Shown in pieces: positions 50,842 through 62,053 of a stretch of DNA of 64,000 bases. The stretch's first letter is position 1. Every line of letters starts with the position of its first letter. Both the position numbers and the translations under genes were made by a program. This DNA comes from Cytobacillus gottheilii (GTDB lineage: Bacteria > Bacillota > Bacilli > Bacillales > Cytobacillaceae): assembly GCF_900166665.1 (NCBI RefSeq), contig NZ_LT800494.1:2501768-2565767 (forward strand). The letters run 5' to 3'. The notes under the pieces are model-generated. The model was not told the DNA's origin, searched no databases, and saw nothing but the letters and a program-made list of their open reading frames with translations.

Positions 50842-51318
50842 TTAATGGTTCTTTAAGTAGATAACATGATTCTTCTTTTCTATTTGAAACGGTTGATCGT
50901 AGCTTGCATGAAGCATAGAAACAGATGGATCTCCTGCTCCTCTTTCACCTGTAAAAGAGATGCCGTACCCAATGTTTTCAGGGTATCCATACAAATAGCA
51001 AACTACTTTTTCGGCATTCATAAACACAAGCTGGTTCATTCCTTCATTGACGGTTTCACGAATACCATCCCATTTATATCCAATTGTTTCATATATGATT
51101 TCTTTTGACGTATAGGGGGCAAATGAATAGGCTGTATCCCACTGGAACGGAGTTAGGTCGGTTAGATTGACTATTTCAGCTGATGGTTCAATGGATCGTA
51201 TTTCTTCTTTCAATAATTCAGCATTAACTTCCCATTCCTCTTTCTTAAGCAGACTGGTGAAAACAGCAGAAAATAGTAGAATCATTGCCACTATAAGAAA
51301 AGTTTTTTTGTTTTTCAT
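50842..51318 (-). CDS. Membrane-anchored extracytoplasmic protein, unknown
   Basis: A 158-residue protein with an N-terminal signal anchor (residues 6-22: FLIVAMILLFSAVFTSLL) and a soluble outer domain with many aromatic residues (FQWDTAYSFAPYTSKEIIYE, then MNQLVFMNAEKVVCYLYGYP). GAGGAG lies 10 nt before the ATG at 51318. No family recognised. Confidence 0.65.
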   Translation of the reverse strand: MKNKKTFLIVAMILLFSAVFTSLLKKEEWEVNAELLKEEIRSIEPSAEIVNLTDLTPFQWDTAYSFAPYTSKEIIYETIGYKWDGIRETVNEGMNQLVFMNAEKVVCYLYGYPENIGYGISFTGERGAGDPSVSMLHASYDQPFQIEKKNHVIYLKNH

Positions 51319-51500
51319 ATGAACACTTCTCCTCTTCACTTCATACATCGCTCTTATTTTCGGTATATGTCCAGAGCCGAGCTAATTTTACCTGATTCGC
51401 AAATTTTTATACTTTTTTGATAATAATAGCAAGTTTTTGGAAAATGAGCAAAATGGAAGGTTGTTTTTAAATTAATGATCAAAACAGAAATGTATTCACT

Positions 51501-51532
51501 AAAAAAAGCCGCCCATTTTGCATAAGCGGCTT
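51501..51532 (-). terminator. Intrinsic terminator
   Basis: GCCGCTTATG and CATAAGCGGC-type arms (GCCGC/GCGGC) with seven T on the minus strand. It ends the symporter operon. Confidence 0.75.
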
Positions 51533-51554
51533 AGCTGTTATTCAACAGAACATT

Positions 51555-53030
51555 CTACACAATTTTATTGCGTTTCAATTCGGTTTTTAAGTAAGTTAGA
51601 AACTCGTTCGCTTTTTCTACTGGTGCTTTGGTCATTAAGCTAACCACGATATAAAGGATCGTAGAAAGTGTGATTCCCCATAAACCGGAGGCAAGGCCGA
51701 ATGGCTTGAATTTCAAGAGTTCAAGCATAATGACGACTACACCACTTACGGTGACACTCGTAATGACACCGGCAGCTGTTCCTCTTTTCCAGAAGAATGC
51801 ACCGATGATCCCTGGTACCGCAACAAGCAGCCCAGCAGACGATGCGACAGATAAGACTGCAATCAAACTGACATTGGATTGTGCGAACAAATAGGCCAAG
51901 ATCGCAATCACAGGTATGACGATTTTTCCTACTAAAAGCTGCTTGCGATCATCACTGTCTTTCTTAATATTTCCATAAACATCTCTGGCAAACAACGAAG
52001 ATAAAGTCAATAATATGGAATCAATGGTTGAGATCGCCGCGGCCATAATACCAACCATAACAATTGCACCTAAAATAGGCGGAACTAATTCAGATGACAA
52101 TATTCTTGGTGTGGCAAGATCGGCATTTTCCAAATCCGGAAACATGACAGATGCTGAAAATCCCCATACAACCGAAACGATTGTGTAAATAAATCCAAAG
52201 ATTAAAAATCCCATTAGCATCGTGCGTAAGCTCTTTAACGAAGCAGGCATAAATAATCTTTGGCTGACCTGCGGGTTGGAAAGACTGAAGAAAAACCATG
52301 GCACCGTCAATCCCAGAAACGTTAAAAAGCTGAAGTAGCCATTACCTGGAACCGATAATGCCTGCGGTTCATTCGTTTTTAACGTATCAAAGAATTCTCC
52401 CACTCCACCTAATCCGCGAATAATGAGCAGCACGACAATCGTTGATGTAATAATCATCATTAGCGCCTGCAAAGAATCTGTCCATGCAACTGAACGAATA
52501 CCTGCAATATAGGAGAATACCACTGCCAGCACGGTTGCGATGATCACACCTGTTGTAAAAGGAATGGCATTATTGGTCATTCCCTGCAATAAATACCCTA
52601 CTCCGGCCAGCTGGACGGCACTATAAGGAATTAAAAATAAACAGCTGAACAATGAGACGACAAAAGCGACTTTTTTACTGTTGTAACGATCCCCGAGCAT
52701 TTCGGATGGCGTCACATAGCCATATTTTTTCCCGACAAGCCAAAATCTCGGCCCAAAAAAGGCGACAAGCGAAACACCCATAAAATAAATGATTTCAAAC
52801 CCATAAGCACCTACACCGCCTGTATATGTAAGACCTGCCAAACCAACAAGCATAAAAGCACTATAGGTTGTCGCACTATAGCTTAACGCTGAAACAAAGC
52901 CGTTTAGCTTGCGGTCTCCTAAAAAATAACTGGTCATATTGACTTGTTTTCCGCTTCGTGATAAATACGCAATAATAAGAGAAATAATAATATAAATGCC
53001 AATCGTCCACCAAACTAAATTCGTACTCAT
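51555..53030 (-). CDS. Sodium:solute symporter (YhjB-like)
   Basis: A 491-residue SSS-family transporter with about 13 helices. YSATTYSAFMLVGLAGLTYTG in helix 2 and the sodium-site region IMAAAISTIDSILLTLSSL in helix 8 are typical. It forms a two-gene operon with a 60-residue membrane protein, the arrangement of B. subtilis yhjC-yhjB. Substrate unknown; it does not look like a dedicated arabinose carrier, although the ara genes lie next to it. Confidence 0.87.
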   Translation of the reverse strand: MSTNLVWWTIGIYIIISLIIAYLSRSGKQVNMTSYFLGDRKLNGFVSALSYSATTYSAFMLVGLAGLTYTGGVGAYGFEIIYFMGVSLVAFFGPRFWLVGKKYGYVTPSEMLGDRYNSKKVAFVVSLFSCLFLIPYSAVQLAGVGYLLQGMTNNAIPFTTGVIIATVLAVVFSYIAGIRSVAWTDSLQALMMIITSTIVVLLIIRGLGGVGEFFDTLKTNEPQALSVPGNGYFSFLTFLGLTVPWFFFSLSNPQVSQRLFMPASLKSLRTMLMGFLIFGFIYTIVSVVWGFSASVMFPDLENADLATPRILSSELVPPILGAIVMVGIMAAAISTIDSILLTLSSLFARDVYGNIKKDSDDRKQLLVGKIVIPVIAILAYLFAQSNVSLIAVLSVASSAGLLVAVPGIIGAFFWKRGTAAGVITSVTVSGVVVIMLELLKFKPFGLASGLWGITLSTILYIVVSLMTKAPVEKANEFLTYLKTELKRNKIV

Positions 53031-53032
53031 AT

Positions 53033-53215
53033 CTATTCACCCCAATTCTTTGATAAAAAGTAATTGATCACAATAATGATCACGGCCAAAACCGTCCATA
53101 ACAAGAAACTTCCATACCATGCTTGCACATTTGTCAGTACTGTATAAGGAAGGAAATAGCCTAATAAAACAATGACAAGGATCGCTAAAGCCCACTTTAA
53201 TTCTCTTGATTTCAT
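53033..53215 (-). CDS. Small membrane partner of the symporter (YhjC-like)
   Basis: A 60-residue protein with two helices: KWALAILVIVLLGYFLPYTV and SFLLWTVLAVIIIVINYFL. Small proteins of this type precede SSS symporters and are probably accessory subunits. GGGGTGATG lies before the ATG at 53215. It ends 2 bp before the symporter gene. Confidence 0.75.
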   Translation of the reverse strand: MKSRELKWALAILVIVLLGYFLPYTVLTNVQAWYGSFLLWTVLAVIIIVINYFLSKNWGE

Positions 53216-53379
53216 TTCATCACCCCGATTTTTATCAATCAATCCTATTACATTATACATCAGAATAGACAGGTGTAAAGACACTTATCAAAAAAAGCTT
53301 TAAAGAAAACATATCAACGGACAAGCCTGATAAGTGCAGACAGTGGTTTCGTTGCTCTCATCCTTTTTGAAAGTGTAAA

Positions 53380-53408
53380 AAGACCCTAACACAATCGTGT
53401 TAGAGCCT
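53380..53408 (-). terminator. Terminator of the arabinose operon
   Basis: CTAACAC and GTGTTAG pair around a 4-nt loop and are followed by TCTTTTT on the minus strand, about 60 bp after the araM stop. Confidence 0.7.
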
Positions 53409-53464
53409 AACTTAGTTATTCCTATTTAAGCTTAAATTATACAAGCATATAGATGCAGCGAATC

Positions 53465-54670
53465 TTACATTACATTCAATTTTATCGGGTATTTTATATG
53501 TGAGTTTGTTTGTCTATTGATCAGCTTTAAAAATGTACATCGATCTCTTAATTGGTATGCCTCATTCAAACTTCTTTCTACTAATTCATTAGAAATTCCA
53601 AGATCTAACGGAACAGCAGGACCGCCAGCTGCTTCCAGCAGATCTTTCACATATTCTGGATTAGGAAGGTAATAGATTGCATCTTTTATGCCTTCCCAAT
53701 ACTTCTTTAATGCTTGCTTTTCGTCATCGCTGCCTGGAATGTGATCAATATTCAAATTCGCAGCGCATTCCTTGTATAATTCAATCAGAACGGCTGTGGC
53801 AACACCCACTTTTGCTCCATGCAGGATTTGCTTCTTATCCTCTTTTAAAAGCTCCATCTCCCAATAATGAGATAAATGATGCTCACCGCCTGATGCCGGT
53901 CTTGAGTGATCCAGTATGAACATGACGATTCCTGAATCAATTAAAGCTGTCATTAAACCTTTTATAGCCTCATCATCGTGATGAGCGATACCAGCTACAT
54001 TGTCAATACACCGCTCTAATGCGTTACGCACTATTTTTGCTGCCAATGGCTGATAAGGCTCATTCCCTATTAGATTGGAAATTTGCCAATCCAGTAAAGA
54101 AGTATATTTTCCTAACATATCGCCAAGTCCTGCAGCAGTCAATTCACGTGGCGCTCTTTTAATAATCTCTATATCCGCAAAAACAGCAATGGGAGATATT
54201 GATTGTATGGTTTGCTTAAATCCATCTATAATGAGCGGTGCTCCTTTTGAAGTAAAGCCATCCACAGAAGCAGCGGTTGGCACAGATATAAACGATTTTT
54301 GCATTTTACAGCTGACAAAGCGAACAATATCATGAATGGTTCCAGCTCCGACAGCTAACATGATGTCCGTTTTTTCAGATGATTGCAGAAGCAGTTGAAC
54401 TATAGCGCCTTCATCTGCAATCACTTGATTGTGTTTGTTAGGTTTTAGTTTCACTATATTTATTTCAAAACCCTCGGAAGACAAAAGATCAGCTAACTGA
54501 TTTCCAGCTGCCTTCCATGTCTGATCATCACATACTAAGGTGATATATCTCCATTTTTTTGCTGTTAAAAACGAAGGCACTAAATGCAAAGCATGATTAC
54601 TTAGTTCAATATGAGGCAGACTGATCCTATTAGAACTGACTTCGTCTGCCAATTGATATAAGTCTTCCAT
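53465..54670 (-). CDS. araM: Glycerol-1-phosphate dehydrogenase AraM
   Basis: A 401-residue NAD(P)-dependent dehydrogenase making sn-glycerol-1-phosphate from DHAP. The nucleotide-binding GAGTIHDIVRF lies near residue 107. Metal ligands are GLGDMLGKY (Asp), then His in SGGEHHLSH and in ILHGAKVG. Size and motifs match B. subtilis AraM (EgsA), also the product of an ara operon. It is the last gene of the operon here. AAAGGAG lies 7 nt before the ATG. A remnant of a carrier-B end lies between it and the GH43 gene. Confidence 0.9.
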   Translation of the reverse strand: MEDLYQLADEVSSNRISLPHIELSNHALHLVPSFLTAKKWRYITLVCDDQTWKAAGNQLADLLSSEGFEINIVKLKPNKHNQVIADEGAIVQLLLQSSEKTDIMLAVGAGTIHDIVRFVSCKMQKSFISVPTAASVDGFTSKGAPLIIDGFKQTIQSISPIAVFADIEIIKRAPRELTAAGLGDMLGKYTSLLDWQISNLIGNEPYQPLAAKIVRNALERCIDNVAGIAHHDDEAIKGLMTALIDSGIVMFILDHSRPASGGEHHLSHYWEMELLKEDKKQILHGAKVGVATAVLIELYKECAANLNIDHIPGSDDEKQALKKYWEGIKDAIYYLPNPEYVKDLLEAAGGPAVPLDLGISNELVERSLNEAYQLRDRCTFLKLINRQTNSHIKYPIKLNVM

Positions 54671-54752
54671 TACAATGCTCCTTTCAATCGTTTCTTCATT
54701 TGAAATAAAGGCTTTTTTCGTCCTGTGAACTTAAATAACGAATTCAACATCT

Positions 54753-55928
54753 TCAGCTGTTATCCTTGACGGTAATCCTCGCCGTTACTTCTATTGTTCG
54801 TTCATCGAATGTCTGGCCGGGAATCCCAAAATAAGGAGTTCCATCGGTCTTCCATAACAATTGCTGTACTCTGGCGTGACGGTTATGGTCATAGAGAGGA
54901 TTTCCTGTGATTTCTTTATAGGGACGAGCATGATAGACGAGCAAATCTGTCTTTCCATCTTCAGCAACCGTAAAACTATTATGCCCTGGACCGTATTCAC
55001 TTGTAGTCTCATTCGAGGAAAATACAGGTTCACCCGTTTTCGTCCAGGATTTTGGGTCTAATAAATCGCTGTCTTCATCTGCTGAAAGCAGCCCCATTGC
55101 ATAATGATGATTCGTTTCACTGGCAGAATAAGCAATAAACACTTTTCCATTCCGTTTAATCATTGCCGCCCCTTCGTTTACGTGAAACCCAATCTGCTCC
55201 CATTCCAATTCAGGTGTTGATAACAGTACTTGTTCTCCCTTAATTCTCCATGGATTTTCCATTTCTGCGATATAAAGATTAGAAATAGTATCATTCTCAA
55301 CCTTTTGAGCCCAAACCAAAAACCTCTTGCCTCTGTGTTCAAAAGTCGTTGCATCTAAAGAAAAGCTTTGAAAATTCGTGTTCACTTGCCCTTTTTCGGT
55401 CCATGTTCCTTCTAATGGATTGTTTTCCGCAGTTTCGATCACATATGGGCGAATTCCCCAGACATCTTCCTTTTCTCCTGCTGCAAAATGGATATACCAT
55501 TTTCCGTCTATGTAGTGTATTTCAGGTGCCCAAATATGCTCAGACATGATGCCCGTTTCATGTGCTTCCCAAACCACAACTTCTTCAGCCGCTTGTAAAC
55601 CTTCAATTGTTTTCGCTCTCCGTAAAACAATTCTGTCGTATAACGGATATGAACCGGTAAAATAATAATAGCCATCTGTATGCCGAACAATATACGGATC
55701 TGCTCTTTGTTCAATTAATGGATTTGGATAATGTTTAAATTCAATTTTTCCTTTGATTTCAAACGATCCCGCTTGATTGATTGCACCTTCAGCCGTTTCC
55801 TCCCAAATCACATCTACTAGCACATGGTTCCCGTTGTTCAATTCCACTTCTATTTTTCCGGGGAGCTCTGGCGGCTGTCCGACAGCTGTTTGAAGTTCGA
55901 CAGTTTCTACCTTACCTAGCTTAAGCAA
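54753..55928 (-). CDS. GH43 family arabinosidase (intracellular)
   Basis: A 391-residue glycoside hydrolase. The N-terminal 65 residues form an Ig-like domain (KIEVELNNGNHVLVDVIWEE), followed by the five-bladed propeller. Acidic residues are visible in RADPYIV, HIWAPEIH and HVNEGAAM, the family's catalytic triad positions. There is no signal peptide, so it should act on arabino-oligosaccharides already imported, together with AbfA. A plain beta-xylosidase activity cannot be excluded. TTG start after GAGGAG. Confidence 0.87.
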   Translation of the reverse strand: MLKLGKVETVELQTAVGQPPELPGKIEVELNNGNHVLVDVIWEETAEGAINQAGSFEIKGKIEFKHYPNPLIEQRADPYIVRHTDGYYYFTGSYPLYDRIVLRRAKTIEGLQAAEEVVVWEAHETGIMSEHIWAPEIHYIDGKWYIHFAAGEKEDVWGIRPYVIETAENNPLEGTWTEKGQVNTNFQSFSLDATTFEHRGKRFLVWAQKVENDTISNLYIAEMENPWRIKGEQVLLSTPELEWEQIGFHVNEGAAMIKRNGKVFIAYSASETNHHYAMGLLSADEDSDLLDPKSWTKTGEPVFSSNETTSEYGPGHNSFTVAEDGKTDLLVYHARPYKEITGNPLYDHNRHARVQQLLWKTDGTPYFGIPGQTFDERTIEVTARITVKDNS

Positions 55929-55952
55929 GTGATCATCTCCTCTTCTCTCTAT

Positions 55953-56597
55953 TTAATTAACTTGTTCTGTTTCATCATGAAATGGTTCATCAGACATTTT
56001 CTTAAAAACCTGCAGTGCCAGCCAAATGGAGATTAGCGAAGGCACACTTATGGAAAAAAACGGTATTACCCCCGGGAAGCTTAAAGATAGATAAACGGAA
56101 GCAAATACGGTTAGACCAATCGCTAACGTATAATGAAGCTTTGTCAGGCCGATAATAAACGCAATTTTCATATATTCAAACCAGTTATTATGAAAATGAC
56201 TCAGTAAAGGAAAACTCCAAACAACGATTATGGCGAAAAAAAACACAACTATATAAAAAGAAAAAGGCACAATGATCCACACCTCTTCTTTTGTATTCAA
56301 TAATAATTGATAATTAGAATAAAGAATCCCGCCAATGAAAGTAAGCACCCAGCCCATTATATTAGCATTTACAAACTCCTGTTTATATTTGTCCTTAAAC
56401 GTTTTTCTAATGGAAATATCCACATCACCCATGACCCATTTCCGAGTCACACCTAATGCAGCAGCGGTTGCCGGAAACATTCCGCCAATCAGCAGTCCTT
56501 TTAATGTGTAAAGGATCCATAATAGATTTAGGACAACTGCCCGAGTAATCCAGCCAAACAACTTGTCGAGTGACGAAACGATTTCTTTGCCATTCAT
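55953..56597 (-). CDS. YesL-like DUF624 membrane protein
   Basis: A 214-residue protein with about five membrane helices. The opening LDKLFGWITRAVVLNLLWIL and the amphipathic FPATAAALGVTRKW are typical of DUF624/YesL proteins. These are encoded with carbohydrate ABC transporters, probably as accessory membrane proteins; the exact role is unknown. AGGAGG precedes the ATG. Confidence 0.82.
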   Translation of the reverse strand: MNGKEIVSSLDKLFGWITRAVVLNLLWILYTLKGLLIGGMFPATAAALGVTRKWVMGDVDISIRKTFKDKYKQEFVNANIMGWVLTFIGGILYSNYQLLLNTKEEVWIIVPFSFYIVVFFFAIIVVWSFPLLSHFHNNWFEYMKIAFIIGLTKLHYTLAIGLTVFASVYLSLSFPGVIPFFSISVPSLISIWLALQVFKKMSDEPFHDETEQVN

Positions 56598-56636
56598 GGT
56601 TTGTTACCTCCTTTTGAAGGATTCTTTACTGCTAAA

Positions 56637-57473
56637 TTATCCTTTGACACCGCCTACTGTCAGACCCGATACAAAATAGCGCTGGAAAAATAGAAACAAT
56701 ATAACAATCGGAATGATTGTCATAACGGATCCGGCAATTAACACGTCATAATTGTTTCCATATGGCGTTAATAGCGTAGCTAACCCAATTGGCAGCGTAA
56801 ACATATCATTTGATCTTAAAACTAATAAAGGCCATAAGAAGTTGTTCCAGCTGTTTAATCCTTGTAAAATGGCCATTGCGGCAAAAGAAGGAAGCATTAA
56901 TGGCATCATAATTCTATAGTAAATTCCATACTCGGTTGCACCATCAATTCTTGCCGCATCCATTAGTGCTTTTGGCAGTCCTAATGCATATTGTCTAAAG
57001 AAAAATACAGCAATGGGTGCTACAATTAACGGCATCATCACGGAGAAGTAGCTGTCAATTAAATTCAGGTCAATCATAAGGTCGTAAAGCGGCAGCATTA
57101 ATATTTCAAACGGCACCATGATGATAAATAGTACAAGTATAAAAATAAAATTTCGCCCCTTAAAATCATACATGGCTAATGCATATCCAACCATTGACGA
57201 AAAAAACAAAGACAAAAATATGGTTAATGATGAAATGATTAAACTATTCCCATACCATTGCCAATACTCTCCCGCTTCAGTAAAAATATAGACATAGTTA
57301 TCAATATTCAATTCGCCCAAATTAAACGTTAAGCTCATCCCATTTCTCATTAAGTCAGATGAAGGCCTGAAGGATGAGATGATTAACCCTAAAATGGGAA
57401 ATAGGGCTATAAAAGATATAATCGCGAAAAAAATGGTTCCGATCACTGTTGCTGTTTTGTGATTTTTTATCAT
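56637..57473 (-). CDS. AraQ-like carbohydrate ABC permease
   Basis: A 278-residue permease with six helices and the EAA-type loop (MDAARIDGATEYGIYYRIML-like; here IMMPLMLPS follows). It begins after AraP with a one-base overlap (TAATG). With AraP and the binding protein it should import arabino-oligosaccharides, powered by a shared MsmX-type ATPase that is not in this window. Confidence 0.88.
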   Translation of the reverse strand: MIKNHKTATVIGTIFFAIISFIALFPILGLIISSFRPSSDLMRNGMSLTFNLGELNIDNYVYIFTEAGEYWQWYGNSLIISSLTIFLSLFFSSMVGYALAMYDFKGRNFIFILVLFIIMVPFEILMLPLYDLMIDLNLIDSYFSVMMPLIVAPIAVFFFRQYALGLPKALMDAARIDGATEYGIYYRIMMPLMLPSFAAMAILQGLNSWNNFLWPLLVLRSNDMFTLPIGLATLLTPYGNNYDVLIAGSVMTIIPIVILFLFFQRYFVSGLTVGGVKG

Positions 57474-58426
57474 TACTCGTCACCTCTTTTAAATGCTCCT
57501 GTGATCAGCAGCTGAACAAAACTCACAACAAAAATAATGAGCATTAAAACAACGCCAATGGCAGCGCCAAACCCCATATCATTCATTTGGATGCCCTGCT
57601 GATAAATATAGCCGACAACTGTTGTTCCAATATTGCCTGGTGAACTCGTTTCCCAGAATACAAAGCTTTCCTCAAACATCCGGAATCCATTAATAATACT
57701 GATTGTGACGACAAAAATAGTAATAGGTTTCAAGAATGGCAGTGTTACATAATAGAATTTCTGAAATACATTAGCACCATCAATTTCTGCTGCTTCATAT
57801 AGCTCCTTTGGTACATTCTGAAGTGCAGCTAAGAAATATAGAATATTCACACCCATCCAGCGCCAAGAACATAAAATCACCATCAGGAACATCGCAGACC
57901 ATGAGTTATATCTCCACTCAACCGCCTCTAATCCCAAAAAACCTAGGACTTGGTTGGCAACAGCTGCATCTGATTCTCCAAACATCATTCGAAAGATCGT
58001 ACCTGCAACGATGACGGAGGTTAAAGACGGAATAAATAATGAAGCTCTAAATAAGGTTTTGAACCTGACCATTTTTGAATCTAGTAATACAGCAAAAATA
58101 ATGGGAAGAACAGTAAGGACCAGAACAGTTAATATGACATAAATAGTCGTATTTTCTAAAGCACGATAAAATGTCGGATTAAAAATTCGTTCATAATTGC
58201 TCCAGCCAATGAACTGTCTTTCACCTGGCAGCACTCTTTGAAAGCTCATGATGACTGCTTGAATAGCTGGATATAAAGTTAATAGTAAGAAGGAGATGAT
58301 GAAAGGAGACACAAAAACAAATGGCGCTACTTTTTTCGAATTCAAAAATTTCATAAACTTGTTCTGTTGTTTAGGTGTTTTAGGAGTTTTTATTTCCTTT
58401 TTGGCATCCATAGGTGTTTCCAGCAT
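57473..58426 (-). CDS. AraP-like carbohydrate ABC permease
   Basis: A 317-residue permease with six helices preceded by a Lys-rich cytoplasmic stretch (DAKKEIKTPKTPKQQ). The EAA loop reads YEAAEIDGANVFQKFYYVTL. GGGAGGG lies before the ATG at 58426. Partner of the AraQ-like protein. Confidence 0.88.
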   Translation of the reverse strand: MLETPMDAKKEIKTPKTPKQQNKFMKFLNSKKVAPFVFVSPFIISFLLLTLYPAIQAVIMSFQRVLPGERQFIGWSNYERIFNPTFYRALENTTIYVILTVLVLTVLPIIFAVLLDSKMVRFKTLFRASLFIPSLTSVIVAGTIFRMMFGESDAAVANQVLGFLGLEAVEWRYNSWSAMFLMVILCSWRWMGVNILYFLAALQNVPKELYEAAEIDGANVFQKFYYVTLPFLKPITIFVVTISIINGFRMFEESFVFWETSSPGNIGTTVVGYIYQQGIQMNDMGFGAAIGVVLMLIIFVVSFVQLLITGAFKRGDE

Positions 58427-58494
58427 AGGTTACCCTCCCTGCATGTAATTTTAATACTACAAGGACAGTAGTTTTCCCTGCCCTTGCAGTTCTT

Positions 58495-59859
58495 TTATTT
58501 CGTAGATTCCATTTTTGCTCGAATCGTGTCAGCTGCTTGTTTAAGCGCCTCTTCAGGTGTCTGAGAATCTTCTCTGATCACACTGTGCATGACGTTTGTC
58601 TGCAATTCGGTAATAACCTCTGTCGTAAACTCTGTTAATTCCACACCATTTACTTGATCTTTTATTTCACCTAACATATCCCAGATGTAATCACCGAAAT
58701 AATCGAAATATGGATTATCTTCCTGTAATTCTGGTGAATCCCAAACATCTGTACGCACAGGATCAAATCCTAAAAGTTTCCACAATTGGATACTTCCTTC
58801 TTCAGAAAGTTTCGCGTAAGCTAAGAATTCTTTCGCTAGATCCACGTTTTCTGATTGAGAAGTAACGGATGTACCAGTACCACCCATTCCAGTCGTTCTA
58901 GCATCAGACCCCGGCCATAATGGCATCGGTTTCATTACCATCTTCCCTTTTAGATCTGGCATATAATCGATGAATCTTCCCATATACCACAGTGGCATTG
59001 TTAAAGAAGCTGCACCGCCATCGTTCATAAATCCATAATACTCTTCTGAGTGATGGAAACCGCCTGGCGTTGGAACAGCAATTTTATGTTCATGAACCAT
59101 ATCACGCAGGAATTGGAGAGCTTCAATATTTTTTTCATTGTCTAACGTAAGTTCCTCGTTTTCATCAAAGAAACTTGAGCCGCTTTGACTGACGAGCGGC
59201 CAGAAGCTCCAATGCTCATCCGTTTCAACAGTTGTCATCGGTTTCCCTGTTACTTCTAAAACGGTCTTCCCTGCTTCTACATAATCTTCCCATGTTTCAA
59301 TTGCATCAATATCCACACCAGCTTCATCCATTATTTCTTGATTATAGTACACAACCGTTGCACCCAGATGTGTTGGAATAGCATAATGATTACCATCTTT
59401 TCCATACAAATCAAAGCGTGTATCGATAATGACATCCTTTAACGGCTCGGTATATTCATTCATTGGCTCAAGCTGAATCTCACCTTGTAAAAAGCTTGAA
59501 AACCGTCCCACTTCGATATCAACAAGATCTGGCGCACCTGATCCTGATTGAAACGCCATCAGCAGGTTGTTATGCATTTGATCATACGGATACGTCTCAG
59601 CAACTAATTTAATCGGACGGTCAGGAAACTCTTCATTCCATCTTTCAGTAGCATCTTCGTAAATTTGCATATGCAATTCATTGAAAGTCCAGAAAGTTAA
59701 CTCTGTTGCATTTTCTAAATCATCGCCTACTGTAGCAGTTGCATTTTCATCTGGAGCATTTTCGTTGCCGTTATCTCCTCCAGCTTCTTTATTTCCAGAG
59801 CACGCAGCCAGCACCAGTAAAATAAATAGACTAATACCTACAACCCAAAGTTTTTTCAT
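58495..59859 (-). CDS. AraN-like sugar-binding lipoprotein
   Basis: A 454-residue extracellular solute-binding protein. The signal peptide ends in the lipobox LAAC (Cys20), followed by an acidic Gly/Asn-rich linker. The body has the family-1 pattern (TFWTFNELHMQIYEDATERW, then NNLLMAFQSGSGAPDLVDIE). GGGGAGG lies before the ATG. It should capture arabinose oligomers for the AraPQ-like permease. B. subtilis AraN has the same role and neighbours. Confidence 0.88.
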   Translation of the reverse strand: MKKLWVVGISLFILLVLAACSGNKEAGGDNGNENAPDENATATVGDDLENATELTFWTFNELHMQIYEDATERWNEEFPDRPIKLVAETYPYDQMHNNLLMAFQSGSGAPDLVDIEVGRFSSFLQGEIQLEPMNEYTEPLKDVIIDTRFDLYGKDGNHYAIPTHLGATVVYYNQEIMDEAGVDIDAIETWEDYVEAGKTVLEVTGKPMTTVETDEHWSFWPLVSQSGSSFFDENEELTLDNEKNIEALQFLRDMVHEHKIAVPTPGGFHHSEEYYGFMNDGGAASLTMPLWYMGRFIDYMPDLKGKMVMKPMPLWPGSDARTTGMGGTGTSVTSQSENVDLAKEFLAYAKLSEEGSIQLWKLLGFDPVRTDVWDSPELQEDNPYFDYFGDYIWDMLGEIKDQVNGVELTEFTTEVITELQTNVMHSVIREDSQTPEEALKQAADTIRAKMESTK

Positions 59860-59923
59860 CTTCTTTCCTCCCCTTTTTGAACATACAAGAAATACTTTAT
59901 ATAAAACTAGGATATACCCAGTT

Positions 59924-61459
<1,536 letters not shown>

Positions 61460-61526
61460 TTAATCTAGTTAGATATGTTAAACAATTCATGAATAGCTGA
61501 GTTCTTTTGAATCTACTCCCTCTATC

Positions 61527-61540
61527 TGTATCCGTTTTCA
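61527..61540 (-). promoter_or_regulatory. CcpA (cre) site candidate
   Basis: TGAAAACGGATACA on the minus strand matches the cre consensus TGWAANCGNTNWCA with one mismatch. It lies about 25-35 bp inside the predicted transcript, a usual place for roadblock control by glucose. Confidence 0.55.
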
Positions 61541-61569
61541 TTTTAATCAATAAAAATGATTTGATCGTC

Positions 61570-61575
61570 ATTATA
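61570..61575 (-). promoter_or_regulatory. -10 element of the abfA operon promoter
   Basis: TATAAT on the minus strand. The -35 region (about 61593-61598) is weak and lies beside an AraR box, which suits a tightly repressed promoter. Confidence 0.5.
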
Positions 61576-61599
61576 GCAAACGATAAAATAACCACTTTC

Positions 61600-61615
61600 A
61601 TTTGTACGTATAAGT
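61600..61615. promoter_or_regulatory. AraR box 1
   Basis: ATTTGTACGTATAAGT is close to the B. subtilis AraR operator consensus (ATTTGTACGTACAAAT-like). It abuts the -35 region of the abfA promoter. Confidence 0.7.
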
Positions 61616-61777
61616 TAATAAAATACGATCCTTAGAAACTTGAAAAATTATATTTTCATTGCCATTACAGGGTTATAATGGGTCTTTACAGAATATTTGC
61701 ACGTCATCTTCAAAGAATCTCTCTATGTATTTATAAAAATTATACATCCAGAGATTCATGAACTCAAGATGACTCTA

Positions 61778-61793
61778 ATTTGTACGTATAAGT
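61778..61793. promoter_or_regulatory. AraR box 2
   Basis: An identical 16-bp box 178 bp away from box 1, suggesting cooperative binding with a DNA loop. The rest of the 61442-62053 gap is AT-rich; an AAATGAG/CTCATTT dyad at 61916-61952 is the only other feature. Confidence 0.7.
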
Positions 61794-62053
61794 TGATTAT
61801 AAATAACTATATTTTGAAACACAATACAATTTACGAAATTTTTAAAATTTTTAACTTATATAACTAACCCGACATTGTAATAGGCTTATTTCACAAAGAG
61901 TGCAGCTAAAGTCTTAAATGAGTTGATATTGTAGGAGGCTCATACCTCATTTAGCTTGAATCATTTTTAGAGCCAGGGAAAGAACTTTCTGTGAAATGCA
62001 TGAATACAGACAGAATTTATATTGGCCTCTCCTAGAAAAGAGAACTTCATAGT

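Noticed and set aside
61800..62053. Possible terminator or small gene after araA
   Set aside because: The AAATGAG/CTCATTT dyad has no T-tract, and no ORF with a ribosome-binding site is present.
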